From: Plesiocystis pacifica SIR-1 | Lineage (GTDB): Bacteria; Myxococcota_A; Polyangia; Nannocystales; Nannocystaceae | NCBI RefSeq assembly: GCF_000170895.1 | Contig: NZ_ABCS01000087.1 | Location: forward strand, 1-39,992 | Reading direction: 5' to 3' | DNA length: 39,992 nt | Shown here: positions 17,553-25,157 of the stretch, in pieces | Numbering within the stretch: the first letter of the stretch is position 1 | Layout of the letters: each line of letters begins with the position of its first letter | Made by a program: the position numbers and the translations under genes | Notes under the pieces: model-generated | Seen by the model: only the letters and a program-made list of their open reading frames with translations | The model's database searches: none | What the model was told of the DNA's origin: nothing

Positions 17553-19214
17553 ATGAAGTGCCTCGAACTCCACCTTCAGCTGCTGACCCTCGCCCTGCTC
17601 GGCGCGACGAGCTGGGCCTGCGTGCCCCCGGAAGACCCCGACGACGACGAGGGGGGCGAGGGCGCGACGGACACCGAAGACTGTACCCCCGGGACCCTGG
17701 GCTGCGCGTGCGTCGATGACCTGTGCTTCGGGGAGCTCAGCTGCGTCGCGGGGGTGTGCGAGCCCTCCGACGACACCGACACCGACACCGACGACGGCAG
17801 CTCCGACTCCTCCTCCGAGGACACCACTGACTCCTCCTCCGAGGACACCTCCGAGTCCTCCGACGATACCTCCGAGTCCTCCGAGGACACCTCCGAGTCC
17901 TCCGAAGACACCTCCGAGTCGTCGAGCGGCACGGGCACCGGCGAGTGCGGCGACGGCGTGGTCGACCCCGGCGAGCAGTGCGACGACGGGAACTTCAGCA
18001 ACACCGATGACTGCACCATCGACTGCCTCAACGCCTACTGCGGCGACGGCTGGCTCCACGAGGGCGTCGAAGAGTGCGACGACGGCGACCTCGCCAACGA
18101 CAACGACTGCACCACCAACTGCGCCCTCGCCACGTGCGGCGACGGCTTCGTGCACGCGAGCCTCGAGGGCTGCGACGACGGGAACACCGAGCCCGGCGAC
18201 GGGTGCACCGCGATCTGTCAGCCCCCGGGCCAGCTGCTGTGGGTCGACGAGGACTTCGCCCCCCACACGTGGAGACAGAGCGTCGGCTTCACCCCCTTCG
18301 GCCCGGTCCACGGGATGCAGCGCCTGCGCCACTGGAACTGGATCGGCGAGGTCCAGTGGCACCCCCAGACCACCCTCGCCCCCGACGCCCACCACGGCGA
18401 GTGGAGCCCGGAGCTCGGCCTCTACGTGCACATCTCGACGGCCACGGACCTGCGCCACTACGACATGGCCGACGCCAACGATGTGTTCACGGAATTCATC
18501 TCCACGGGCTCGCCCTGGGCCCCGACCTCCGACACCCGCGTCGACGTCGGGAGCGAGCGGGTGTTCCTGCTCGGCGGGACGAGCTCGCGCCTGCTGGTGA
18601 CCAACCTGGTGGGCGAGATCACGGTGGACGAGACCCTCCCCAACGGGCCCGAGGGCACCTGCATCGGCCCGCGCGGCCAGGGCATCGCCGTCGTCGCCGA
18701 GCAAGGCGGGCAGATGACCCTGCACGCGTACTCCGCCCTCGGGACCTATCTGGGCGCCGTCCCGCTGAGCCCTGGCTCGGGCGTCGACCACTGCGAAGAC
18801 ATGACCACCGATGCCCAGGGCCGGCTGTTCATCGCCGGCACCCACGTCCCCGCGGGCGACAGCCAGCCCCAGGCCCTGCTCGTGCGCGTCGCCACCGACG
18901 ACACCGTGACCCGGAGCGTCACCGGGTCCGCCAACAACCGCGAGACCTACCGGCAGATCGAGGCCCTGCCCGACGGATCGCTGGTCGTCGCGGGTGACGT
19001 CCAGGACGGACCCAACGAGTGGGCCCGGCGCGTCGAGCTGCGCCGCGTCAGCGCCAACGGCTTCGCCACCCTCAGCAGCGAGGCGATCGAGACCAACTAC
19101 CGGGACGACGTCTGGGCCCTGGGCGTGAGCCCGGAGGGCGCGTTCATGATCTCCGGCAGCGGCTACGACACCAACTACACCACCTGGGTCCGAATGTACT
19201 CGCCCTTCGAGTGA
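17553..19214 (+). CDS. DUF4215-repeat lipoprotein, paralogue of the preceding gene
   Basis: A 553-residue protein with the same plan as its upstream neighbour. The signal peptide ends at Cys23 (TSWAC), the six-Cys module begins at Cys44 (CTPGTLGCAC to AGVC), and an S/E/D/T linker follows (17770-17940, with repeats of EDTSESS). Three DUF4215 repeats come next (CGDGVVDPGEQCDDGN, CGDGWLHEGVEECDDGD, CGDGFVHASLEGCDDGN). The C-terminal 330 residues contain propeller-like strands (RVFLLGGTSSRLLVTNLVG, GRLFIAGTHV, GSLVVAGDVQDG). DUF4215 proteins are common in predatory and marine myxobacteria, with unknown role. The stop codon is directly joined to repeat element copy 2. Confidence 0.85.
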   Translation: MKCLELHLQLLTLALLGATSWACVPPEDPDDDEGGEGATDTEDCTPGTLGCACVDDLCFGELSCVAGVCEPSDDTDTDTDDGSSDSSSEDTTDSSSEDTSESSDDTSESSEDTSESSEDTSESSSGTGTGECGDGVVDPGEQCDDGNFSNTDDCTIDCLNAYCGDGWLHEGVEECDDGDLANDNDCTTNCALATCGDGFVHASLEGCDDGNTEPGDGCTAICQPPGQLLWVDEDFAPHTWRQSVGFTPFGPVHGMQRLRHWNWIGEVQWHPQTTLAPDAHHGEWSPELGLYVHISTATDLRHYDMADANDVFTEFISTGSPWAPTSDTRVDVGSERVFLLGGTSSRLLVTNLVGEITVDETLPNGPEGTCIGPRGQGIAVVAEQGGQMTLHAYSALGTYLGAVPLSPGSGVDHCEDMTTDAQGRLFIAGTHVPAGDSQPQALLVRVATDDTVTRSVTGSANNRETYRQIEALPDGSLVVAGDVQDGPNEWARRVELRRVSANGFATLSSEAIETNYRDDVWALGVSPEGAFMISGSGYDTNYTTWVRMYSPFE

Positions 19215-19697
19215 GTTCTGTTTTGCCCCCACAGTCACCTAGAACCGGGGACGCTTCGTCGCTCCGCTCCTCCTCTTTGGCTTGGTGGGCAATGAAGTTC
19301 GTGCCTTGGAGAAGGCTCGTGGTCGCCCCCGCTCGCGGGGGCGTGGATTCGCGATTGTAGTTTCTGAGTCGTGGACGTGGGGCAGGGAGGGCGTGGCGTC
19401 GTCCACGACGGCTAAAATAGGCAGAGGGGTGGCCAAACTCGTTTTGGCCGACCCTATGAGTCGTGGACGTGGGGCAGGGAGGGCGTGGCGTCGTCCACGA
19501 CGGCTAAAATAGGCAGAGGGGTGGCCAAACTCGTTTTGGCCGACCCTATGAGTCGTGGACGTGGGGCAGGGAGGGCGTGGCGTCGTCCACGACGGCTAAA
19601 ACTGACAGGGACTGTGAAAATTTCACAGTCCCTGAGTCGTGGACGTGGGGCAGGGAGGGCGTGGCGTCGTCCACGACGGCTAAAAATAGTCAGGGGC
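19213..19697 (+). repeat. Structured repeat element, copy 2: leader plus four 51-bp units
   Basis: The leader (19213-19364) starts in the stop codon of the preceding gene (GAGTTCTGTTTTGCCCCC) and includes CGCCCCCGC-TC-GCGGGGGCG. Four full 51-bp units lie at 19365-19415, 19457-19507, 19549-19599 and 19633-19683. Spacers 19416-19456 and 19508-19548 are identical, so 19365-19456 and 19457-19548 are exact 92-bp tandem copies. The third spacer holds a perfect 14-bp palindrome, CAGGGACTGTGAAA/TTTCACAGTCCCTG (19606-19634). After the last unit a half spacer (CAGGGGCT) runs into the stop codon of the convergent TetR gene. The first two spacers belong to the same class as one spacer of copy 1. Confidence 0.92.
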
Positions 19698-20345
19698 TCA
19701 GGAGTAGCCCAGGGTGCCCGCGACCATGCGCGTCAGGGTCTCCGTCAGCAGCGCGTCGTCGAAGCCCTCGTCGGGCTCCTGGGCGCACACCTCGAACACC
19801 CCGCCCATGGCGCGGACGAGCACCCGCGCCGTCGCGGTGGGGTCGAGGGGCCTCGGCAGGTCTGCGGCCCGGCGCGCGAGCAAGTCGGCGAGGTGGGCCT
19901 CGAAGGTCCGGCGGCAGGTCTGGATCACGCCGCTGGTCTGGCCCCACAGCGACAGGCGCATGAGCTCGGCGTGGAGCACCGCGTCGACGCGCTCGAGGGC
20001 GACGAGGGCCTCGACGACGGTGTCGACCAGCTCCTCGGGCGGCTCGACGGCGAGGCGGTCGAGGAGGGGCAAGATGGCCTGCTCGGTCTCGAGGGCGTGG
20101 CGCTCGGCGACGGCGGTGAACAGCGCGGTCTTGTTGGGGAAGTACTGGTAGAGCGAGCCCACGCTGACACCGGCCCGCGCGGCGACCTTGTTGGTCGTGA
20201 CCGCCTTGGCCCCGAGCTCGCGCAAAAGCTGAGCAGTCGCGGTCAAGATCGCGTCGACGAGCACCCGCGCACGCTCTTGCTTGGGCTTTCTGCGGGCCCT
20301 GGCGGGCGCTTTCGCGGGTTTTGAGCGAGCGGTGGAGCGGGCCAT
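19698..20345 (-). CDS. TetR-family transcriptional regulator
   Basis: A 215-residue regulator with a basic N-terminal extension (ARSTARSKPAKAPARARRKPK) of about 25 residues before the helix-turn-helix, which reads TTNKVAARAGVSVGSLYQYF and then PNKTAL. The C-terminal half is helical with no recognised ligand motif. It is divergent from the Coq4-like gene across 75 bp, so that gene is the likely target. A start at 20390 would add 15 residues; 20345 is preferred because the basic region begins there. Its stop codon lies at the edge of repeat element copy 2. Confidence 0.88.
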   Translation of the reverse strand: MARSTARSKPAKAPARARRKPKQERARVLVDAILTATAQLLRELGAKAVTTNKVAARAGVSVGSLYQYFPNKTALFTAVAERHALETEQAILPLLDRLAVEPPEELVDTVVEALVALERVDAVLHAELMRLSLWGQTSGVIQTCRRTFEAHLADLLARRAADLPRPLDPTATARVLVRAMGGVFEVCAQEPDEGFDDALLTETLTRMVAGTLGYS

Positions 20346-20420
20346 GGGGAAGCCGAAAGGCGAGTAGGCGGACCCCCATTGTCGACCCATGCTGAAGACA
20401 TCGCAAGGAGTCCAGCGCCG

Positions 20421-21110
20421 ATGCCCAAGCCCAACTTCCCGATCCTGTCCAAGCTCAAGCTCCTCGGTCACCTGGTGGCGATCCTCCGCGACACCACCCG
20501 GACCGACCGCGTGTTTCAGTTCGTCGAGGGCCTGAGCCACGATCCCGTGCTGCGCGCCAAGTTCCCCCACGCCCCCGCCGAGCAGGCCTTCCTCGAGGCC
20601 CCCTTCCAGATGGGCTTCCCCCAGCTCGACGAGCTCCGCGCCATGCCCGAGGGCAGCCTGGGCCGGGCCCTCGCCGTACACATGGACGCCCTCGGGGTCG
20701 ACTTCGACGAGTTCGACCGCACCGCGACGCCGAGCTCGGACCTCGAGTGGGTCGACCGCCACGGCTACGAGACCCACGACATCTGGCACGTGATCACCGG
20801 CTGGGGCACGGGCACGGCCAACGAGATCGGCCTGCAGGGCTTCTACGCCGGGCAGCTCGACAACATCCAACCCACGGGCCTGATCTTGATCGCGCTGATC
20901 CGCGGGCTGATCGGCGGCAAGCAGGACCTGTCCGCGATGTTCGAGGTCATCGTCGCGGGCTGGACCCAGGGCCGGCGGTCCAAGGCGCTGTTCGGCGTCG
21001 ACTGGCGCGAGCACTTCGAGCGGCCGCTCGCGGCGGTGCGCCGGGACTTCGAGGTCGAGCCCGTCGAGAGCGAGGGCTTCGTCGAGGTCGCGGACAAGCT
21101 GGCGGCCTAG
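20421..21110 (+). CDS. Coq4-family protein
   Basis: A 229-residue protein with the Coq4 signature HDxxHx11E: His119-Asp120-Ile-Trp-His123 and Glu135 in HDIWHVITGWGTGTANEIG, the expected metal site. Coq4 acts in ubiquinone synthesis in eukaryotes and proteobacteria, where it is tied to C1 processing of the ring. Its role here is uncertain because myxobacteria generally use menaquinone. The start is supported by AAGGAG (20405-20410) ten bases upstream. The stop codon TAG is part of the CTAG terminus of the inverted repeat that follows. It is divergent from a TetR gene. Confidence 0.85.
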   Translation: MPKPNFPILSKLKLLGHLVAILRDTTRTDRVFQFVEGLSHDPVLRAKFPHAPAEQAFLEAPFQMGFPQLDELRAMPEGSLGRALAVHMDALGVDFDEFDRTATPSSDLEWVDRHGYETHDIWHVITGWGTGTANEIGLQGFYAGQLDNIQPTGLILIALIRGLIGGKQDLSAMFEVIVAGWTQGRRSKALFGVDWREHFERPLAAVRRDFEVEPVESEGFVEVADKLAA

Positions 21111-21273
21111 CAAGCTGCTGAAAATCGCCCCACGACGTCAGGCACGCCTCTGCGCGCCGATCCCTGTGTCACAAAACCTTGCAGTATGCCCGATACAGCG
21201 GCGGTTTCGTTCCTTGGCCTCGACGCGCAGCGACGCACCTGACGACGCGCGGCGAATTTCAGCAGCTTGCTAG
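21107..21273. repeat. Long inverted repeat between two convergent genes
   Basis: Arms of about 58 bp (21107-21164 and 21216-21273) match at 47 of 58 positions by eye. The outer 17 bp, CTAGCAAGCTGCTGAAA, are perfect. The 51-bp centre contains further small inverted repeats (AAACC/GGTTT, GTAT/ATAC). The CTAG ends provide the TAG stop codons of both flanking genes. A MITE-like remnant or a large bidirectional terminator are both possible; no transposase is present. Confidence 0.88.
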
Positions 21274-23888
21274 CGCGCCCGCAGCCGGCGGACGCCCCAG
21301 CCCACCGCCGTGAAGAAGCCCAGCCCCGCGAACACCATGAACAGCACCTGAGCCCACGCCGAGCTGCGCACGATCTTGTTGACCAAGCTCGCGTGCTGCT
21401 CCTTGGTCGTCGGCCGGCCGATCGCCGTGGCCTGCGACACGTGGGCCAGCAGCGACACCGGCAGGGCGCCGTCGGGGATCTCGGCGTGGCAGCCCACGCA
21501 CACGTTGTCCCGATCCATGCGCGCGCGCATGTCCGCCGGCAGGGGGCCCGAGCCCTCGAAGTGGTGGCCGACGGTCTGGGTCTGGTTGCCCTCGGCGTCG
21601 AGCACCGCGGACCAGTCGACCAGGCCCTCGATGCCCTCGACCTGGGTCCGCGCCGAAGCGGGGATCACCCGGCCGTCGGCGGTGGTCAGGTCGACGACCT
21701 TGTCCGTGTCCCAGGGCGCGGTCATCCGGCCGCCGCCGATGCCGTAGCCCAGGGCCTTCTCGTCGGCGTGGCAGGACTCGCAGGACCGGGCCTTGCCCGT
21801 GGTGTGCGGCTGGACCGGGCTCATGTCGATGCCCAGCTGCCCCGCTTCACCAGCGCCCTCGGTGTTGGGCGGGGTGCGGAAGATCTGGTTTTGGGCCAGG
21901 ACCTCGCCGTTGGGTCCGATGATCGTCGCGCTGGTCTGGCAGCCGGGGATCAGCGGGCTGACCCGACCCTCGCCGTTGATCCCCAGCGGCGGGTCCTCCC
22001 AGCGCATGTACGAGCGCAGCTCGGTCACCTTGCCGGGGATCTTCAGGTCCGGCCAGCCCTGCTCGTCGGCCTTGGTCGGCGCCGACGACAGGTGGCGGTT
22101 GCCGGCGGCGACCCAGTCAAAGCCGCCGCTGAGATCGGTGTAGTCGACCTCGACGTGGCAGCCGTAGCACTGCGGCGCCCACTCGCTGTGGCAGGCGTAG
22201 CACTCCATGGTCTCGACGTGGTCGGTGTGGACCATGGCGACCTCGGCCTCGGCGCTGAGCCCCTTGCGGGCTTGCTTGGCCTTGAGCGGCTCGACGATCA
22301 AGCTGGCCCCGCCCGCGGTGTGCACGACGACGGCGTCGCCGCGGCGGACCACGTCGGGCATGGGGTTGCCGCGGGCGGTCAGGATGTAGCCGTCCTCGGG
22401 CTCCGCGACCGCGCCGGCGCGCAGGTGATTGGGGAGCTCGCGGCCGACCCCGCGGGGGTCGTCGGCGTCGAGGGTGCCCAGCTGCGCGCGGCCGTCCTCG
22501 TCGCCCCAGCCCAGGGGCAGCTCCCAGGGGAAGGCCGAGGGCGTGCCGTGGCAGTCGCTGCACTCGATCTCGATGGGCCCGAGGTTGGCCGCGGCCAAGA
22601 AGCCGTCGCCGTGCACGTCGCCGCTGGTGTGGCAGTCCTGGCAGAGCATCCCCTTTTGGAAGTGGATGTCCTGCTGCATCGCGATGTAGTGCTTGGTGTG
22701 CAGCCCGGGCTGGGGGATCGCCCCGCCGCCGCCCTCGGTATAGGGCGAGGCCCAGGCCGACTCCATCAAGCCCTGGTAGCTGACGCCGATGCGCTTGCCT
22801 CGGTTGTGGCAGGTCGTGCAGGTCTCGACGGGGATGCCGGTGTAGCCGAGGGCTTCCTCGTCCGGGCTCGCGCTCGGCTTGAACACCCAGCTGTCGCGGG
22901 TCGCCTGGATCGAGTGGACCAGGGGCCGCCCGACCGCGTGCTCGCCCCCACCGATGGTCTCGTCGCCGCCCTCGTAGACCCCCTCGTTGCCGTAGGGGAT
23001 GTGGCAGGCCCCGCAGCCCATGCCCCGAAAGTCGCCCCGCTTTTGCCGGCCCTTGACCCCGAGGTGGCAGCGCTGGCACTCCGCGCGCAGGTAGGTGAAG
23101 GCGGCCTGGGCCGGGTCGGCCTCGAGCTCCTCCCAGCCCCCGTCGACGCCGGGCGCGGGCGCTTCGGGGACCCGCTCGTGGCGGTCGACGAACACGTTGG
23201 GGTGCGCCGCGGACTTGGCCTCCATGTAGGCCCGGTAGGCCTCGGTACCCAGGCGCGCGTGGGGGTCTTCGGGGTTTTGGGTGTCGTAGTTGGCCCAGCG
23301 ATGCTCGTAGTCCCCGGGGATGCCGAAGCTCCAGGTCGTGCCCTGGATCTTGCCGGCCTCGGTCATCATCAGGGAGTTCCACTGGGCCTCGACGAGCTCG
23401 GCGTGGCACTGGCCGCAGCTGCGCGCGTTGACCCAGGGCGAGGCGGGGTCGGGGAAGAAGCGGTCGGGTCCGCCGGCCTCGGCGAGGGCCGGATCGTTCG
23501 CGCCGTGGTGGGCCTCGGCGGGGCTGGTCGCCTGGGGATCGCCGCCGTGGCAGACCACGCAGCCGTCGGGGTCGCCGAACGCCTGCCCGCGGGCGAGGAT
23601 CTGGGTCAACATCCCCGTCCCCGGCTGGCGGATGGGCTCGATGCCCCCGTGGCAGTCCGCGGCCGTGCAGCCCCGGCCCGACCACAGCTCGGCCGGATCC
23701 GCGGGCGTGGGCGCGGCCCCAGCCCCAGCCGCGCTGGAGCTCGTCTCGCCTTCGCCCGCTTCGAGCTGGGGTCCGGCCTCCTCGGTCTGCCCGCAGGCCC
23801 CGCTCAACCCCGCGAGCCCGAGCAGGCCGAACCAGCTGGCAAACCCAGCCGCGGCCAGCCACGACGGGCGTGAGGGGGAGGCGCGCAC
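21270..23888 (-). CDS. Membrane-anchored multihaem c-type cytochrome (12 haem motifs)
   Basis: An 872-residue exported protein. It has eleven CxxCH motifs (CVVCH, CGQCH, CQRCH, CGACH, CTTCH, CQDCH, CSDCH, CYACH, CYGCH, CESCH, CVGCH) and one CxxxxCH (CTAADCH), the first in order. The signal peptide ends in a lipobox-like LSGAC. A single C-terminal membrane helix (AQVLFMVFAGLGFFTAVGWGV) with a basic tail anchors it. It probably carries electrons in the periplasm; the specific reaction cannot be assigned. The start is GTG at 23888. No haem-maturation or oxidoreductase partner is adjacent. The stop codon is supplied by the inverted repeat at 21273. Confidence 0.9.
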   Translation of the reverse strand: MRASPSRPSWLAAAGFASWFGLLGLAGLSGACGQTEEAGPQLEAGEGETSSSAAGAGAAPTPADPAELWSGRGCTAADCHGGIEPIRQPGTGMLTQILARGQAFGDPDGCVVCHGGDPQATSPAEAHHGANDPALAEAGGPDRFFPDPASPWVNARSCGQCHAELVEAQWNSLMMTEAGKIQGTTWSFGIPGDYEHRWANYDTQNPEDPHARLGTEAYRAYMEAKSAAHPNVFVDRHERVPEAPAPGVDGGWEELEADPAQAAFTYLRAECQRCHLGVKGRQKRGDFRGMGCGACHIPYGNEGVYEGGDETIGGGEHAVGRPLVHSIQATRDSWVFKPSASPDEEALGYTGIPVETCTTCHNRGKRIGVSYQGLMESAWASPYTEGGGGAIPQPGLHTKHYIAMQQDIHFQKGMLCQDCHTSGDVHGDGFLAAANLGPIEIECSDCHGTPSAFPWELPLGWGDEDGRAQLGTLDADDPRGVGRELPNHLRAGAVAEPEDGYILTARGNPMPDVVRRGDAVVVHTAGGASLIVEPLKAKQARKGLSAEAEVAMVHTDHVETMECYACHSEWAPQCYGCHVEVDYTDLSGGFDWVAAGNRHLSSAPTKADEQGWPDLKIPGKVTELRSYMRWEDPPLGINGEGRVSPLIPGCQTSATIIGPNGEVLAQNQIFRTPPNTEGAGEAGQLGIDMSPVQPHTTGKARSCESCHADEKALGYGIGGGRMTAPWDTDKVVDLTTADGRVIPASARTQVEGIEGLVDWSAVLDAEGNQTQTVGHHFEGSGPLPADMRARMDRDNVCVGCHAEIPDGALPVSLLAHVSQATAIGRPTTKEQHASLVNKIVRSSAWAQVLFMVFAGLGFFTAVGWGVRRLRAR

Positions 23889-23991
23889 CGGCGGAGCATC
23901 GCGAACTCACCTGAACAATGCGAGGGGCTGCGCAAACACCGTCGAGGAGGGCATCGAGCTTGGTCCAGGCTCTGCTACAGTCCGCGCGTTC

Positions 23992-24900
23992 ATGTCGCCC
24001 AACCCGCCACAGGACTCCGCACCTCGCTCGATCGTCGTGCGCGTCGGCAGCTGGCTCCTCGCGCCCCTCCTCGGCCTCGCAGCGGTCGGCCTGCAGTACC
24101 AGCTCGACGTGCCCAAGGGCGAGATGGTGCCCCGGCCCACGAAGGAAGAGGAGGCTCGGCGCAAGCGGGAGAAGGCCAAGCGCCAGCGCGAGAAGCAAAA
24201 GGCCCAGGCGGCGCGCAACCGCGGCTGGCAGGCCCGCCCGGCGGCGCGGATTGAGATCCTGCGCGAGAGCTGGTTCCACCAGCCCATCGAGGACGAGCCC
24301 GTCGACAAGGAATTTCGCCGCTACCACGAGACCCTGGTCCGCGCCGCCGTGTCCATCGCCCGGCGCCAGGCCAGCAAGGCGGACGCGCCCCCGCCGGCCC
24401 TGCGCATCCAGCCCAGCTGCCACATGATCCGCTGCTCCGTCGACGTGTGCGGCCCGCCCGAGTTCGTCGACGCCGTGTCCGAGTACATCCCCGAGATCTA
24501 CGGGGGCAGCGGGCCGCTGTGGCACCTGTTCGAGGAGACCGAGGCGCCCCCGGCCAAGACCAAGCCGCTCTCGCCCACGACGACCGTGCGCGAGGACCAG
24601 CCCGAGGTCGCGGCCGAGGGCGGCGACCCCACGGCCCCGGGCACGGTCGGGACCGAGCCCGCCGTCGCGCCGCAGCAGCAGCCCGAGGGCTCCAAGCCCC
24701 CCAAGGGCGCCGAGCCCAAGCAGGGCGAGGAGCCCGAGCCGGTCTGCCGCCGCTTCCTCGTGTCCTTCGCCGACGACAAGGTCGCCCGCCACGAGCTGCG
24801 CTACGGCGAGGACGGCGAGGTCGACTCGCCGATCAAGCCGCGCGTGCCTCCGACCGACCGGCGCAAGCCCCGGGACGACCGGCGCAAGCCGGAGCGCTAG
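23992..24900 (+). CDS. Membrane-anchored protein with charged coiled coil, unknown function
   Basis: A 302-residue protein. One N-terminal membrane helix (SWLLAPLLGLAAVGLQY) is followed by a highly basic segment (ARRKREKAKRQREKQKAQAAR) likely to be helical. A conserved-looking core holds SCHMIRCSVDVCGPPEFVDAV with three cysteines. A proline/glutamate-rich linker and a C-terminal segment with CRRFLVSFADDKVARHELRY complete it. I do not recognise the family; the layout resembles myxobacterial cell-envelope proteins seen only within the group. It diverges from the cytochrome gene across about 100 bp and converges with rsgA. Confidence 0.75.
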   Translation: MSPNPPQDSAPRSIVVRVGSWLLAPLLGLAAVGLQYQLDVPKGEMVPRPTKEEEARRKREKAKRQREKQKAQAARNRGWQARPAARIEILRESWFHQPIEDEPVDKEFRRYHETLVRAAVSIARRQASKADAPPPALRIQPSCHMIRCSVDVCGPPEFVDAVSEYIPEIYGGSGPLWHLFEETEAPPAKTKPLSPTTTVREDQPEVAAEGGDPTAPGTVGTEPAVAPQQQPEGSKPPKGAEPKQGEEPEPVCRRFLVSFADDKVARHELRYGEDGEVDSPIKPRVPPTDRRKPRDDRRKPER

Positions 24901-24998
24901 CAGTCGCCCACCCCGGCCGCGCCGGGACCCATGATCCACGAAAGCATCGTCCACGAACTCAGCTGGCGTTGAGCCCGTGGGCGGCTGCCTTTCTCGGT

Positions 24999-25156
24999 AG
25001 GGCATCGGAGAAGTCATCGCGGCTCCTCGCGCCGTGGATTTTCGTCGAGATCGCGGAGCCAAAACGCCGCTGTGGTGGATCCCACCGCAAGTTTTGGCGA
25101 CAAAGAGCTCGGCGAAAAGACCAAGCGAGGTGTCGTGAGGACTTCTCCGATGTCCT
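24999..25156. repeat. Second long imperfect inverted repeat at a convergent gene junction
   Basis: AGGGCATCGGAGAAGTC (24999-25015) pairs with GACTTCTCCGATGTCCT (25140-25156) with one mismatch. The pairing continues inward imperfectly (CCTCGC, TTTTCG.CGAG, GCCAAAAC/GTTTTGGC) to a centre GGTGG-ATC-CCACC near 25080, so the whole 158 bp can form one long hairpin. The right end lies two bases before the rsgA stop codon. It does not share sequence with the repeat at 21107. The 100 bp before it hold nothing I can identify. Confidence 0.82.
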
Positions 25157-25157
25157 G

